A stretch of DNA of 64,000 bases from Phymatolithon calcareum (GCA_977006965.1 OZ345360.1:2604001-2668000); one strand, 5' to 3'. Counted from the stretch's first letter, positions 1 to 9,872 are shown. The notes: generated from the sequence alone by a model not told the origin. Translations and numbers: made by a program.

Positions 1-532
1 TGTCCACGGCTCCTTCAGCTTTTTCAGAAAAAGTTCATACCAGTTGTTCAACTCCCGTTTGTCAGTACAGGTATGCAGCTGCTCTATCATGCCCGGTACC
101 CATTTCGACATTTCTTCTCTGGCCTTCGTTGTTCTTGTCAGGCTTCGCCTGGCAGTTTTTGAGATAACCTTCTTTCTTCGCTGGGTTATAATCCTGTAGT
201 TTAGTACCCTCATTGCTACAGGAATGTGTTCTGTGACACCCTCCCACATGCCGTTTAACAGTTCGGGTACCTCTCCTTCTAAGGACTTCGTCATGAAGAT
301 ATCGATGTTGCTCTTGCCATGGTTGGATACAAATGTTGGTCTTGTTGTCGTCCTTATTCTCCAGTTGAATTTTGCGGCCCACGAAACAATCTTGTTCCCT
401 CTCCAGTTTCCTGTGCGGTCCCAGTGCCTATGTCTTGCGTTAAGGTCACCCATGATTATCGCCTTCCCCCTGCAATGACGGTGGATGAGTTCCAAGCACT
501 TGTCGTACTCCTCTCGACTCGCAAGAGGAGAT
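1..532 (-). mobile_element. LINE family A fragment (endonuclease/linker part of ORF2)
   Basis: Read on the minus strand, this stretch matches, base for base over long runs, the region around 22090-22560 of the longer LINE on the plus strand. That region is the end of the APE-type endonuclease and the linker to the reverse transcriptase, and shared peptides include 'KTNICIQPWQEQH' and 'TGHDRAAAYL'. It runs off the window start, so the RT half may lie outside. No intact frame remains. From about 533 to 580 the sequence switches to a short patch also found near 30630-30675, which is another LINE piece, so the edge is chimeric. Confidence 0.75.
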
Positions 533-734
533 TGTTAAGGCAGGCAGTCTCCAAGCCTACCTCGCTATCACAATTACTTTATTTCAACGTAACGTTCTCA
601 CCGGAAACGTATTGAAAGCTGGCAATATAATGAGCCTGTGATCGATTGTCGGAGAGTTTTAGTCAAACACACAGCAAATTCTGATCTCCGGACAAAACCT
701 CACCAACAATCTTTTCAATCTGATCGAAGTAATC

Positions 735-1234
735 ATGGCATCTGCAGTTTTCAAAACGTTTCCTCTTCTCTTGTTCGTCGTCCTGATGTTGCTCATTTCA
801 TCTGATGATGTGCCGATTAGCACCAAAGATCTCATCATCAAGTCTGTCCGTTCGGCGAAATTGTGCGACCCCGATTGCGACGATTGTGCTCGTTGTGTGG
901 TCCGAATTAAGAACCCAGGAAGTTCTCCCCACCTTGTCGCTATTTCACTGGCGTAATCACCAACTCCCGTTGGCTTGAAATCCGCATATTCCCAGATGCC
1001 TGGCTACATATGCATCTGTGGAGCATCGTGTGCTACGATGATCAAGAAGTTTCAAGTATTGCATGCACAATGTTGTCGAAGTGGACAAGATTCCGCCTTC
1101 CCAATGATTCAAATTTCAAGAGTTACAGTTTGCAAAGTAGCACGTGCTGTGCTTTTGACCCGACTGCCACCTCTATGGGACCGATTAGAGATGGTAGCGT
1201 GCAAAATAAAAATCACTTTATCTTTCGAGAGTAA
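735..1234 (+). pseudogene. Small secreted cysteine-containing protein, copy A (frame-split)
   Basis: The ATG at 735 opens a frame with a clear signal peptide (MASAVFKTFPLLLFVVLMLL), which stops at 956. The conserved mature part lies in a different frame from about 920 to 1234. It contains Cys residues in the contexts PPCR, IVCYDD, SIACT and STCCAF, and ends HFIFRE. All three copies in the window share this arrangement. Either a small intron or frameshift joins the two parts, or the gene is dead. An AG dinucleotide precedes the second frame in all three copies and could be a 3' splice site, but no strong donor in the right phase is visible here. No family is recognised. The gene is carried inside a repeat unit, so it may be captured cargo. 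Confidence 0.5.
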
Positions 1235-1518
1235 CGTCAAGTTAATGCAGCTCTGTGTGTGACCCTAAAATTTCAAAAGGGCTATGCAACCAAGACACGC
1301 GTTACTTTGGAGGGGCGGCATCATGTGGAAGTTTTGAACTGTAGTCCCTCCAGCAAAAATACATCGCGAAATCTCTTCTCTCATGCACTAGGAGTTTTGG
1401 GAGAGGTCCAAATAACGGAGCCGTGCTAACACCCCACCAAGCAGGCGGACCTTGTTCATCGTCCCTCATAGGACTATCGAATGGATATATATGTCTATTT
1501 TTGTATTTGCCTATTTTT

Positions 1519-2147
1519 TTAAAACACCCGTCGCCTAAGAGTGGGCCCGTGATTTACACGTCCGAAAAGTCATCTGTGCTAAATCGAATTCCGAATTAAA
1601 TGATTTTTATATCAATCGAAAGGGAACATTTTTTTAGAAATAGATCCAGAAAAGCAGGGCCTGCGCTGTTTTCCTTTTCGCTCCACAAGCCTCCAAAAAA
1701 GTCGTACATCACTTTTTCATGGTGCTACGGAAAAAAGGCAAATAACTTGAAGCAGTCGTTTTGCCAGGAATATTGCTCGAAAATCATGTATCATACGCAA
1801 CGAGTACGAGATTAGAAATGAAATGTGCAAACTAAAGGGATATTGGAGGGTTCCCTCTTCGATAGTGGAAGGACAGTTCCGTAAATACGTATCATAAATG
1901 CATTTTGCGGGTTTTTCGTATCCTCAAGTTATTTGTCTTTCCCGCGAAAGGCAGGTTTTCATCGCTCTCCTCTGCTCCAAGTATTGTCTTAGGCGGAAAA
2001 ATAACGCTGTAGTGTTACCAAGATCGACCTCCGCTTTCCAAAGAACTAAAAAAATTGTGACCGGACAATGTTTTACAAAATTTGTGCCTTTCGGAACACT
2101 TTGAAAGGTACTTTTTCCAGCCCTCTCTTAGGCGACGGGTGTGTTAA
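1519..2147. mobile_element. 621-bp TIR element with TTAA target duplication (MITE-like)
   Basis: The element spans 1523-2143. Its ends are inverted repeats: ACACCCGTCGCCTAAGAG on the left, and the reverse complement of the right end is the same. TTAA flanks both sides (1519-1522 and 2144-2147). Copy C of the host repeat has the uninterrupted site at about 9873-9902 with a single TTAA, so the empty site is visible in the same window. TTAA duplication is typical of piggyBac-type elements. No transposase is encoded, only short ORFs, so this is a non-autonomous element. Confidence 0.9.
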
Positions 2148-2237
2148 AAAATAGGCAAATACAAAGATACTTCACGCAACTCCAAGGCCTTATCAGAATC
2201 ATAACTGGTGTTTACCAACGATGAGTGCAACGAATTG

Positions 2238-2607
2238 TTTTTTTATTTGCAACTATGTAGTTGAGTTTTTAAAGCCCACAGTAACACTCTTAAGACTGTA
2301 CGGGAGCGGCTTTTCTTGTCACTATACGGTAACGCTAGCGGTCGGGGGTAGCTTGTGTCTCATGTTTACCTGTTTGGTAACTTTACGCTCTGGGACCTAA
2401 TACGGACGCTTTTCGCACATGACTTGCTTGAACGGGCTCGTCTTACATCAGTAAAAAACCTCCACCGAAGGATGGAGGAAAAAGATTACAATCCTTGCTC
2501 GTTTATCTCCTTTCGTTGCGGAGTTTTCTCATCGGGTTGCTCGAGGCAGAGCGACCTCGCTTCAATGTCGCGCTTGCTTCTACTCTGCTGTCCCGGCGGG
2601 GGCTCTT
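2238..2607 (-). mobile_element. 5'-truncated LINE-A tail inserted in copy A
   Basis: Copies A and B align on both sides of this stretch but B lacks it. The insert begins with a run of seven T (a poly-A tail read on the minus strand). GAATTG flanks it at 2232-2237 and 2608-2613, which fits a target-site duplication. Its start resembles the LINE-A 3' end (an 'acactctta...actgta.ggag' motif like that at 3310-3345 and 19480-19510). It is therefore a retroposed, 5'-truncated copy with no coding capacity. Confidence 0.7.
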
Positions 2608-2694
2608 GAATTGTGCTACGACTGAGTTTTATTTATATTGTACTACGTATACTTCTTTCTCTCACATAAGCGATGTTGGCAGCGCTTCGAGGGT

Positions 2695-2931
2695 CTAAGC
2701 TCTCTCCATTCGGTGTGCAGAAACCGAACGCTTGAGTGCCTTCTCTGCCTTCTGGACGCCCCTCGCCGGGCGCCTCCCCTTGCAGCAACCCGGCTGGTCA
2801 GGAGCAGAAGATTTTCGCTGGTACGTAAAAGAGAGCACACTCTCAGGTTGAACAAATATAAGAATACGGTGACTCACCTTTCTTAGCTTATGTGTTCTGT
2901 TTCCCTCAAGTAGAGTACGGGATTCATTCAA
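2695..2931 (-). CDS. 78-codon ORF of the fold-back repeat, copy A
   Basis: This ORF starts MNESRTLLEG and is intact at 78 codons in both copy A and copy B (5586-5822), with about a dozen substitutions between them. It is divergently placed relative to the secreted-protein gene. The product is basic, without a recognised domain, signal peptide or membrane segment. A second overlapping frame is also open in both copies, so conservation may simply reflect recent duplication of the DNA. Coding status is doubtful. Confidence 0.2.
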   Translation of the reverse strand: MNESRTLLEGNRTHKLRKVSHRILIFVQPESVLSFTYQRKSSAPDQPGCCKGRRPARGVQKAEKALKRSVSAHRMERA

Positions 2932-3249
2932 ATTAAACTTATGATTCTAAATATGCTGGCTTGAGAGTTTCCTAAGGTTCCATTTGCTTCATTTGCTTGC
3001 ATCTCAATTGATTTGCAGTTAATGCTCTTGTGAATCACTTGCCAAAGATGTTCTTTGGATGATAATCTCTGTTGCGCTGGCAGGGGCGGCAAGGTAGTCG
3101 GCGCTCGCTCTCGCCAATTGTGGCTTGCTTGAGATGCGATCCTTTATCCGCTGCGATGAGCGGTACCTTTTAAGCTATCGGATTCTCCAACCTACTGGCT
3201 GGGGGCTGTATATCACACCCCACGAATACCCACTATACTATCACTGGCA

Positions 3250-4330
3250 AGTCAAACGGCTACCGCGATACGCACGTTGTTCTTGAATAGAGAATTTATT
3301 TAACGCCCTCAGCAACACTCTTGACAATGTAGGGAAGATGCGTTTCAGTTTCTATTGCTAGTGTAACTTACAATACTCACTTCTGTTCCTTCTGGAGTGC
3401 CCGTGGCCTTAGCTGCAAGAAACCCCTGTGGGGAAAAGGTTGGAGTCCACTTGACGTTTATCAATGGTAGCTCATATCTAGAACGTTTTTTATTCCATGT
3501 CGTCATAGAATAATATAGTAAAGAATAGTATCTGGACCAGCGCTTTTTCTGTCCTCTGCAATACGCGCGTGCGAGTCAGTGACCCGACATGACGATCTCT
3601 CGGGCTTCCCCTCCTGTGAAGTCAGGACTATCACTGTCTGGTTTAACGGCTACCGCGATAGGCACGCACGAGTCAATGACCCAACTTCGCAATCTCTTGG
3701 TGCCCCCAATCCTGTGGTTATTTCGCCTGTCGAGTCTGTCTGTTACTACCAGTTGACACTTACGGTTGACTACCCGACATGTTCGCTCTATAGGATCTCC
3801 CCAAGTCGTGCTGTCAGTGTCTTTCTTAGCCTTCTTGTTTCGCCATTGACCGAGATCACATTTGTAAGCCATTGTCTTGTTCGACAACAAGAGACAGATA
3901 CACTGCAATTTCAAATTGCCAATGAGATGGCACCTCTCTCTTGATTATTTGGTCAGCTCCCCAGACAACAACATAAATTCCGCGTCCGAGGTGTCTGTTA
4001 TATTGATTACAGTGGTTTTAACTAGAGAATTCTTGGACTAAATACAAAACAGGTGTACACCTCAGCTCATCATGAGCAGAAGTGTGCACCAATGTGATAT
4101 TCATCTTTTACCTACTGCGTTCCGAGGTCATGTTAAGGAGACTAGAAAGAGATTTGCTGATCTTTCTTGATTCCTGAAGTTCCTTTTGAAACACAGAAAC
4201 CCATGATGTATGCCTACAATCCACTTTGTGATTGTGCACGAGGACTCCCGTGTCGCAGAACCACCACAGTTCCTCGATGTCGAATCAAGTAAAGAACGAG
4301 TGGTAAGCTGGAAATAAGTGTGCATCCAAT
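3250..4330 (+). repeat. Direct repeat block D, copy 1
   Basis: About 1.08 kb that recurs in the same orientation at about 19400-20480. Order in both copies: a 'GGCTACCGCGATACGCACG' segment, a reversed LINE-A 3' tail, a partly duplicated ~100-bp segment containing GCGAGTCARTGAYCC, and a moderately conserved stretch. ORFs of 121 and 110 codons run through the last part on the plus strand of the two copies (3579-3944 and 19758-20090). The frame is interrupted differently in each copy, so it is not called a gene. Confidence 0.7.
3285..3560 (-). mobile_element. LINE-A 3' end (reversed)
   Basis: Read on the minus strand, this segment carries the end of LINE-A ORF2 ('ACGACATGGAATA' as at 39885-39897). 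It continues with the 3' UTR, including the 'GGGGAAAAGG', 'TTTTTGCAGCTA' and 'GAGGGCGTTAAATAAATT' blocks seen downstream of the LINE at 39900-40110. The 5' part is missing. An AATAAA-like string sits at the extreme 3' end. Confidence 0.75.
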
Positions 4331-4984
4331 GAGCTACAGTCCTAATGATTGATCGCGCTGCCTCAAATGTCAGAGGAACCTTCCAATGATCTAAGAGGCT
4401 TGATTCGCAAATTGGCCGTTCTGCTAATTCATCGACAGCATCGTTTCTTGGAATTCCGCAGTGACTTGGTATCCAGTTTTTTGTTTTGTTCATCGACCTA
4501 TATCAGTTTTATGTGGTCAGCCGGTGGAGATCTCCAGGAAATCGCATCATAAAATGCTGCCGGACCTGACCTAGCACATCTGAGGAGCTCTATACAGAGT
4601 TCGACCTGGTCAACTCCTGGATTTCCCGCTTCCCTAAACTTGTCTACAAAAACAAAAAGGGATGGAAGGGTTGGAGTATATAATATATAATTGCTCGATG
4701 CCGTCAAGCAGACAGAGGCAGATCTAGCACGGCTGCACCTTGGTTTCTTGCTAGTGAGATGCACGAGCCCGAAGGTTGGCAAGTGCTATAATCTTGAGGT
4801 CGTAGTTAATTAATACACTGGAGTTCGGTTCGCTGCGAGTTTTGCCCTCTTGAAACGGAAGTGAACCCTTATGTTTGAGTCCAGGGCGCAGTCCATAATC
4901 TTCCTGACTTGACTCAGGAGAAATATAGGCCTGCAGTTTCCCGCAATGTGCGCTGGACCTTTGTTGTAGAGGGGAATACGACAT
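4128..4984 (-). pseudogene. LINE RT / RNase H remnant
   Basis: The minus-strand frame from 4493 carries 'WIPSHCGIPRNDAVDELAER', a classic RNase H C-terminal motif of non-LTR retrotransposons (W-P-S-H-xGIP-x-N-xxAD). Upstream (4984-4790) a shifted frame reads like the LINE motif 'GPAH.A.N.RPI.LLSQ.RKI', the RT fingers region seen intact at 32990-33060. Stops and frameshifts separate the blocks. The RNase H-adjacent piece (about 4560-4780) is also related to 37830-38060. This is a rearranged dead LINE. Confidence 0.65.
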
Positions 4985-4989
4985 GGAAT

Positions 4990-5200
4990 AGAAAAATGAT
5001 GCAGATATGGCTACCGGTGATAAACGTCAAGTCGACTCCAACCTTTTCCCCACAAGGGTTTTTTGCAGCTAATGTCACAACACTCCAGAAAGAACAAAAG
5101 TGAGTATTGTAAACTACACTAACAGTAGCAGCTGAAACGCATCTCCCCTACAGTGTCAAGAGTGTTGCTGAAGGCGTTAAATATATTCTCTATTCAAAAA
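4990..5200 (+). mobile_element. LINE-A 3' tail (plus orientation)
   Basis: The sequence contains 'CAACCTTTTCCCCACA', 'TTTTTTGCAGCTAATG' and 'GCTGAAACGCATCTCCC', ending in a GGCGTTAAATA string. This is the inverse of the tail at 3285-3560. Together they make a loose inverted repeat around the RT/RNase H remnant. Confidence 0.7.
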
Positions 5201-5244
5201 ACTTGCGTATCGCGATAGCCGTTTGACCTGATTGTCATGAATAC

Positions 5245-5293
5245 CAACTCTATCCTATCACTGTCAGGCAGTGATAGGATAGTGTCGGTATTC
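5245..5293. repeat. Two element ends abutting head to head
   Basis: Two terminal sequences of the CAGTGATAGGATAG type face each other, separated by only TCAGG (5264-5268). One belongs to the fold-back element starting at 5269. The other ends at 5263 and continues leftwards into the 'GTCAAACGGCTA.CGCGATACGCA' sequence, as also begins near 19396. It marks the junction of two insertions of the same or related families. Confidence 0.6.
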
Positions 5294-5585
5294 GTAGGGT
5301 GTGATATACAGCCCACAGCCAAGAGGTTGGAGAATCCGATAGCTTAAAAGGTACCGCTCATCGCAGCGGATAAAGGATCGCATCTCAAGCAAGCCACAAT
5401 TGGCGAGAGCGAGCGCCGACTACCTTGCCGCCCCTGCCAGCGCAGCAGAGATTATTATCCAAAGAACATCTTTGGCAAGTGACTCACAAGAGCATTAACT
5501 GCAAATCAAATGAGATGCAAGAAAAAGAAACAAATGGAACTATAGGAAACTCTCAAGCCAGCATATTTAGTATGATAAGTTTAAT

Positions 5586-5822
5586 TTGAACGAATCCCGT
5601 ACTCTGCTTGAGGGAAACACAAGACATGCGCTATGTGAGGTGGGTCATCGTATTCTTATATTTGTTCAACCTGAGAGCGTGGTCTCTTTTACATCCCGAC
5701 GGAAATCTTCTGCTCCTGACCAGCCGGGTTGCTGCAAGGGGAGGAGCCCGGCGACGGGCGTCCAGAAGGCGGAGAAGGCACTCGAGCGTTCGGTTTCTGC
5801 ACACCGAATGGAGTGGACTTAG
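5586..5822 (+). CDS. 78-codon ORF of the fold-back repeat, copy B
   Basis: Counterpart of the minus-strand ORF at 2695-2931, same length, start MNESRTLLEG and end HRMEWT. It is rich in Lys, Arg and Ser, with no recognised domain. It is missing from arm C by a deletion. Because another frame over the same bases is also open in both copies, protein-coding status is not established. Confidence 0.2.
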   Translation: MNESRTLLEGNTRHALCEVGHRILIFVQPESVVSFTSRRKSSAPDQPGCCKGRSPATGVQKAEKALERSVSAHRMEWT

Positions 5823-5981
5823 ACCCTCGAAGCGCTGCCAACATTACTTGTGTGAGAGGAAGAAGTATACGTAATACAATATCAATAATACACAGTCGTA
5901 GCACAATTCGCTGCTCTCAACGTTGGTAATCACCAGCTATGATTCTGATAAAGCCTTGGAGTTGCGTGAAGTATTTTTGTA

Positions 5982-6009
5982 TTTGCCTATTTTTTAAAAA
6001 AATAGGCAA
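5982..6009. repeat. A/T palindrome of arm B
   Basis: TTTGCCTATTTTTT followed by its near reverse complement. The same palindrome is intact in arm C (9873-9902) and is the insertion site of the TTAA element in copy A. Confidence 0.7.
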
Positions 6010-6263
6010 ATGCACAAATATATCCATTCGATAGTCCTGTGAGGAACTATGAACAAGGTCCGCCTGCTTAGTGGGGTGTTAGCAGGGCTCCGTTATTGGG
6101 ATCTCTCCCAAAACTCCTAGTGCATGAGAGAAGAGATTTCGCGATGTATTTTTGCTGGCGGGACTGCAGTTCAAAACTTCCACATGATGCCGCCCCTCCA
6201 AAGTAACGCGTGTGGGCCCTTTTGAAATTTTAGGGTCGCACACAGAGCTTCATTAACTTAACG

Positions 6264-6769
6264 TTACTCTCGAAAGATAAAGTGATTTTTATTTTGCACG
6301 CTACCATCTCTAATCGGTCCCATAGAGGTGGCAGTCGGATCAAAAGCACAGCACGTGCTACTTCGCAATTGGTAACTGTTGAAAGTCGAATCATTGGGAA
6401 GGCAGAATCTTGTCCACTTCGACACTATCGTGCATGCAATACTTGAAACTTCTTGATCATCGTAGCACACGATGCTCCATATATGCATATGTAGCCAGGC
6501 ATCTGGGAATATGCGGATTTCAAGCAAACGCGAGTTGGTGATTATGCCTGTGAATGAGCGACAGGGCCGGGGTCGGGAGTACTTACTGGATTCCCCTGTC
6601 GGACCACACAGCCAGGACAATGGGAGGGAACGGCGGAGCGCGTTGACTTCTGACGGACAGACTTGATGGTGAGATCTTTGGTGCCAGTCGGCACAGCATC
6701 AGATGAAGTGAGCAACATCAGGACGACGAACAAGAGAAGAGGAAACGCTTTGAAAACGGCAGATGCCAT
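6264..6769 (-). pseudogene. Small secreted cysteine-containing protein, copy B
   Basis: On the minus strand the ATG at 6769 gives a signal peptide (MASAVFKAFPLLLFVVLMLL). The frame stops at 6542, while the mature frame with PCRSFTG, IVCYDD, SIACT and STCCAF runs to 6264. A textbook-looking 39-nt intron (GTAAGT at 6586 to CACAG at 6548) is present, but its length is a multiple of three and its removal still leads into a TAA. An AG just before the second frame (shared by all copies) would be in phase only with a weak donor further upstream. It is either a frame-split pseudogene or spliced in a way not clear from the sequence. Confidence 0.5.
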
Positions 6770-6871
6770 GATTACTTTGATGAGATTCAAAAGATTGTTG
6801 GAGAGGTTTTGTCCTGAAATCAGAATTTGCTGTGTGTTTGACGGAAACTCTCCGACAATCAATCACAGCTC

Positions 6872-6880
6872 ATTATATAG
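6872..6880 (-). promoter_or_regulatory. TATA box of secreted-protein copy B
   Basis: Minus-strand CTATATAATG lies about 105 nt upstream of the ATG at 6769. It is conserved with the box at 9044-9052 in arm C and partly decayed in copy A near 624. Confidence 0.45.
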
Positions 6881-7418
6881 TGCCAGCCTTCAATACGTTT
6901 GCGGTGAGAACGTTATCGCGAAATAAATTAAACAACGGACAATCTGCAGACTCTAGTCCCGTTATTCGCTTGATCGTGTAGAACACATAAGCGTGCAACA
7001 TATTGACGTGCTGCATTTCATTGCAGAGAGTGATGTGACGTATGATATCAACTGTTGGAATGACACACAGTTCGTTGATGTGAAGTGAAGATAGCTTCTG
7101 TTGATTTAATGTTCGAAAAAGATCATATGTTGGCTTCCTATCACTCTCCCTGTCCTCTCCGCTGAATAATTTAAACCATTCTTCGAAGCTTTCCTTTACA
7201 TCTTGGTGATGCTGTTGTCAACAGTTTATTTCCGTGCTGCTGCCTCGATGATATCGCCAATGTACTTTGTGGTGAAGGTCAATGGATCCTCTAGCGAATT
7301 CAGCAATTTTGGAGTTGGCAGAGCTGACATCAATAACACGGAGGTTTCTTCTATTTTTTGCCCAAGTATTCAGAGTTCTCTTGTGTAAGAGAGGTGACTT
7401 CGTTACATCTTGCATCAC
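6876..7418 (-). pseudogene. Decayed ORF near the fold-back centre, copy B
   Basis: On the minus strand a frame of about 180 codons runs from the ATG at 7418 to the TATA region near 6877, with a single in-frame TGA at 7218-7220. Peptides include 'RNLRVIDVSS', 'FARGSIDLHHK' and 'DVKESFEEWFKLFSG'. The opposite strand has a 61-codon ORF over part of it. No family is recognised. It could be a remnant of the element's own protein. Copy C has the same TGA and an extra 38 bp that shifts the frame. Confidence 0.3.
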
Positions 7419-7690
7419 TACCCACCATTAGTTCAATTAAGTAGAAATTTAAGATTGATGTAGTTTAATCAGATATTGAACGGTCATGTAACGGCTGGCG
7501 AAAAGTTGCAGTTTATATCTTATGTTTAATTCAGTGGTCAAGAATAGGTGGAAATTTGTAGAAAGATCGAGAAACGTCGACTGTCACCTTCGTGCTCGAG
7601 CCCATCCCCTATCGCAATGCACAAGGAAATGTTGATTGGGTCTATCATGCATTTCTCTGTTATAGTTCTCTGCATTCGCAAACTGATCGA

Positions 7691-8194
7691 TATGGTGTCA
7701 GAGATTGGAATATATCTCTAAAGAAGTTCTCCAGATTGATGAAAACTGTACAAGCGAAAGGCTTGCTGTAGAGAACGGGCACATTGGCTGGTCTGAACTG
7801 AAATAAGGTTTGATCATCACCAGAGTTGTGGATTTTGCGGGTTTAGAAGTGCAGAGTGAATACACTGCACGGGAAGTTGATATTGTGAAGACCACATTCA
7901 ATGTTTCTGATAGTTGCTAAATGTTTCTGTGTACCTAGAAAGTCTGAGGCATATGGTTTCCGATGGAGCCACCGTACTGAGAGCTTTGATGTGTGAGTCT
8001 GATGTGTCTTATTCAGGAATATCGAGGAATCCGTGTGGAGAGGGCGACTGGAAAAGCATTTCATGCGCGACATTCATCAGACAGAGCTCATTCTAAGAAT
8101 AGAATCAGTAACTAGGCATCCATCTGATTGTGCGATATGTCTCCATTCGCGTCCGAAACAAACACCACAGAGATGTGAGGAAGAATGAGCCATA
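7691..8194. other. Spacer of the fold-back element
   Basis: About 500 bp between the inverted arms, A/T-rich. The short ORFs here are under 80 codons and overlap on both strands. No domain, tRNA or repeat is recognised. Confidence 0.5.
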
Positions 8195-8459
8195 TTAATC
8201 AGTTTGCGAATGCAAAGAATAATAACAGAGAAATGCATGATAGACCCAATCAACATTTCCTTGTGCATTGCGATTGGGGATGGACTCGAGCACGAAGGTG
8301 GCAATCGACGTTTCTCGATCTTTCTACAAATTTCCACCTATTCTTGACCACTGAATTAAACATAAGATATAAACTGCAACTTTTCGCCAACCGTTACATG
8401 ACCGTTCAATATCTGATTAAACTACATCAATCTTAAATTTCTACTTAATTGAGCTAATG

Positions 8460-8970
8460 GTGGGTACTGATGTAAGATGTCACGAAGTCACCTCTCTTAC
8501 ACAAGAGAACTCTGAATACTTGGGCAAAAAATAGAAGAAACCTCCGTGTTATTGAGATCTGCGCGACCCGCTCCAAAATCGCTGAATTCGCTAGAGGATC
8601 CATTGACCTTCACCACAGAGTACATTGGCGATATCATCGAGGCAGCAGCACGGAAATAAACTGTTGACAACAGCATCACCAAGATGTAAAGGAAAGCTTC
8701 GAAGAATGGTTTAAATTATTCAGCGGAGAGGACAGGGAGAGCGATAGGAAGCCAACATCTGATCTTTTTCGAACATTAAATCAACAGAAGCTTTGCTTTC
8801 ATACCACGGCACACATTACTAGTAGTATCAATCTTCACTTCACATCAACGAACTGTGTGTCATTCCAACAGTCGATATCATACGTCACATCACTCTCTGC
8901 AATGAAATGCAGCACGTCAATATGTCGCATGCTTATGTGTTCTACACGATCAAGCGAATAACGGGACTAG
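8460..8970 (+). pseudogene. Decayed ORF near the fold-back centre, copy C
   Basis: Plus-strand equivalent of 6876-7418. The 'DVKESFEEWFKLFSG' block (around 8690-8735) is preserved and the shared TGA lies just before it. A 38-bp segment around 8795-8832, absent in copy B, shifts the downstream frame, and a stop follows the first Met region. Non-functional. Confidence 0.3.
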
Positions 8971-9043
8971 AGTCTGCAGATTGTCCGTGGTTTAATTTAT
9001 TTCGCGATAACGTTCTCACCGCAAACGTATTGAAGCCTGGTAC

Positions 9044-9052
9044 TATATAATG
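9044..9052 (+). promoter_or_regulatory. TATA box of secreted-protein copy C
   Basis: CTATATAATG lies about 105 nt before the ATG at 9156. The same element is at 6872-6880 in arm B. Confidence 0.45.
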
Positions 9053-9155
9053 AGTCTGTGATCGATTGTCGGAGAGTTTCCTTCAAACACACAGCAAAAT
9101 TCTGATTTCAGGACAAAACCTTACCAACAATCTTTTGAATCTCATCAAAGTAATC

Positions 9156-9601
9156 ATGGCATCTGCAGTTTTCAAAACGTTTCCTCTTCTCTTGTTCGTC
9201 TTCCTGATGTTGCTTACTTCATCTGATGCTGTGCCGATTAGCACCAAAGATCTCACCATCAAGTCTGTCCGTCAGAAGGAGCCAATAGGTACTTACCACC
9301 CTGTCGCTCATTCACTGGCGTAATCACCAACTCCCGTTGGCTTGAAATCCGCATATTCCCAGATGCCTGGCTACATATGCATCTATGGAGCATCGTGTGC
9401 TACGATGATCAAGAAGTTTCAAGTATTGCATGCACGATGTTGTCGAAGTGGACAAGATTCCGCCTTCCCAATGATTCAAATTTCAAGAGTTACAGTTTGC
9501 AAAGTAGCACGTGCTGTGCTTTTGACCCGACTGCCACCTCTATGGGACCGATTAGAGATGGTAGCGTGCAAAATAAAAATCACTTTATCTTTCGAGAGTA
9601 A
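9156..9601 (+). pseudogene. Small secreted cysteine-containing protein, copy C
   Basis: The ATG at 9156 starts the signal peptide (MASAVFKTFPLLLFVFLMLL) and was preferred over an upstream in-frame start because the hydrophobic core follows it directly. The first frame stops at about 9323. The mature frame, with PPCRSFTG, IVCYDD, SIAC and STCCAF, ends at 9601. The region between signal peptide and mature part is shorter than in copies A and B. The encoded mature domain of about 95 residues has five cysteines and fits a small extracellular protein of unknown family. Confidence 0.5.
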
Positions 9602-9872
9602 CGTCAAGTTAATGCAGCTCTGTGTGTGACCCTAAAATTTCAAAAGGGCTATGCAACCAAGACACGCGTTACTTTGGAGGGGCGGCATCATGTGGAAGTT
9701 TTGAACTGTAGTCCCTCCAGCAAAAATACATCGCGAAATCTCTTCTCTCATGCACTAGGAGTTTTGGGAGAGGTCCCAATAACGGAGCCGTGCTAACACC
9801 CCACCAAGCAGGCGGACCTTGTTCATCGTCCCTCATAGGACTATCGAATGGATATATATGTCTATTTTTGTA

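Larger units (their letters stand above)
585..3246 (+). repeat. Repeat unit copy A (arm of the fold-back family)
   Basis: This unit is a direct copy of the arm at about 9006-10240 and an inverted copy of about 5269-6905. It starts in the promoter of the small secreted-protein gene. It ends at 3246 with the terminal sequence that, read inwards, begins CAGTGATAGTATAGTGGG, the same end as the other two copies. Copy A has gained two insertions, a TTAA-flanked element at 1523-2143 and a truncated LINE at 2238-2607. It retains a ~350 bp internal part (about 2610-2950) that is deleted from copy C. Confidence 0.8.

Noticed and set aside
975-1262. 95-codon ORF 'MKSAYSQMPGYICICGASC...' (also 9342-9629)
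   Set aside because: An alternative frame over the mature part of the secreted protein; it is closed by a stop in copy B whereas the other frame is open in all three copies.
3579-3944. 121-codon ORF in block D
   Set aside because: The copy at 19727-20090 is frame-shifted inside the block and no domain is recognisable; likely chance openness within a repeat.
6548-6586. 39-nt intron (GTAAGT...CACAG) in secreted-protein copy B
   Set aside because: Good-looking borders, but the length is a multiple of three, removal leads straight into TAA, and the borders are not conserved in copies A and C.
7203-7388. 61-codon ORF open in both fold-back arms (copy C at 8497-8682, minus)
   Set aside because: Lies antisense to the longer decayed frame and has no start context or domain; conservation follows from DNA duplication.
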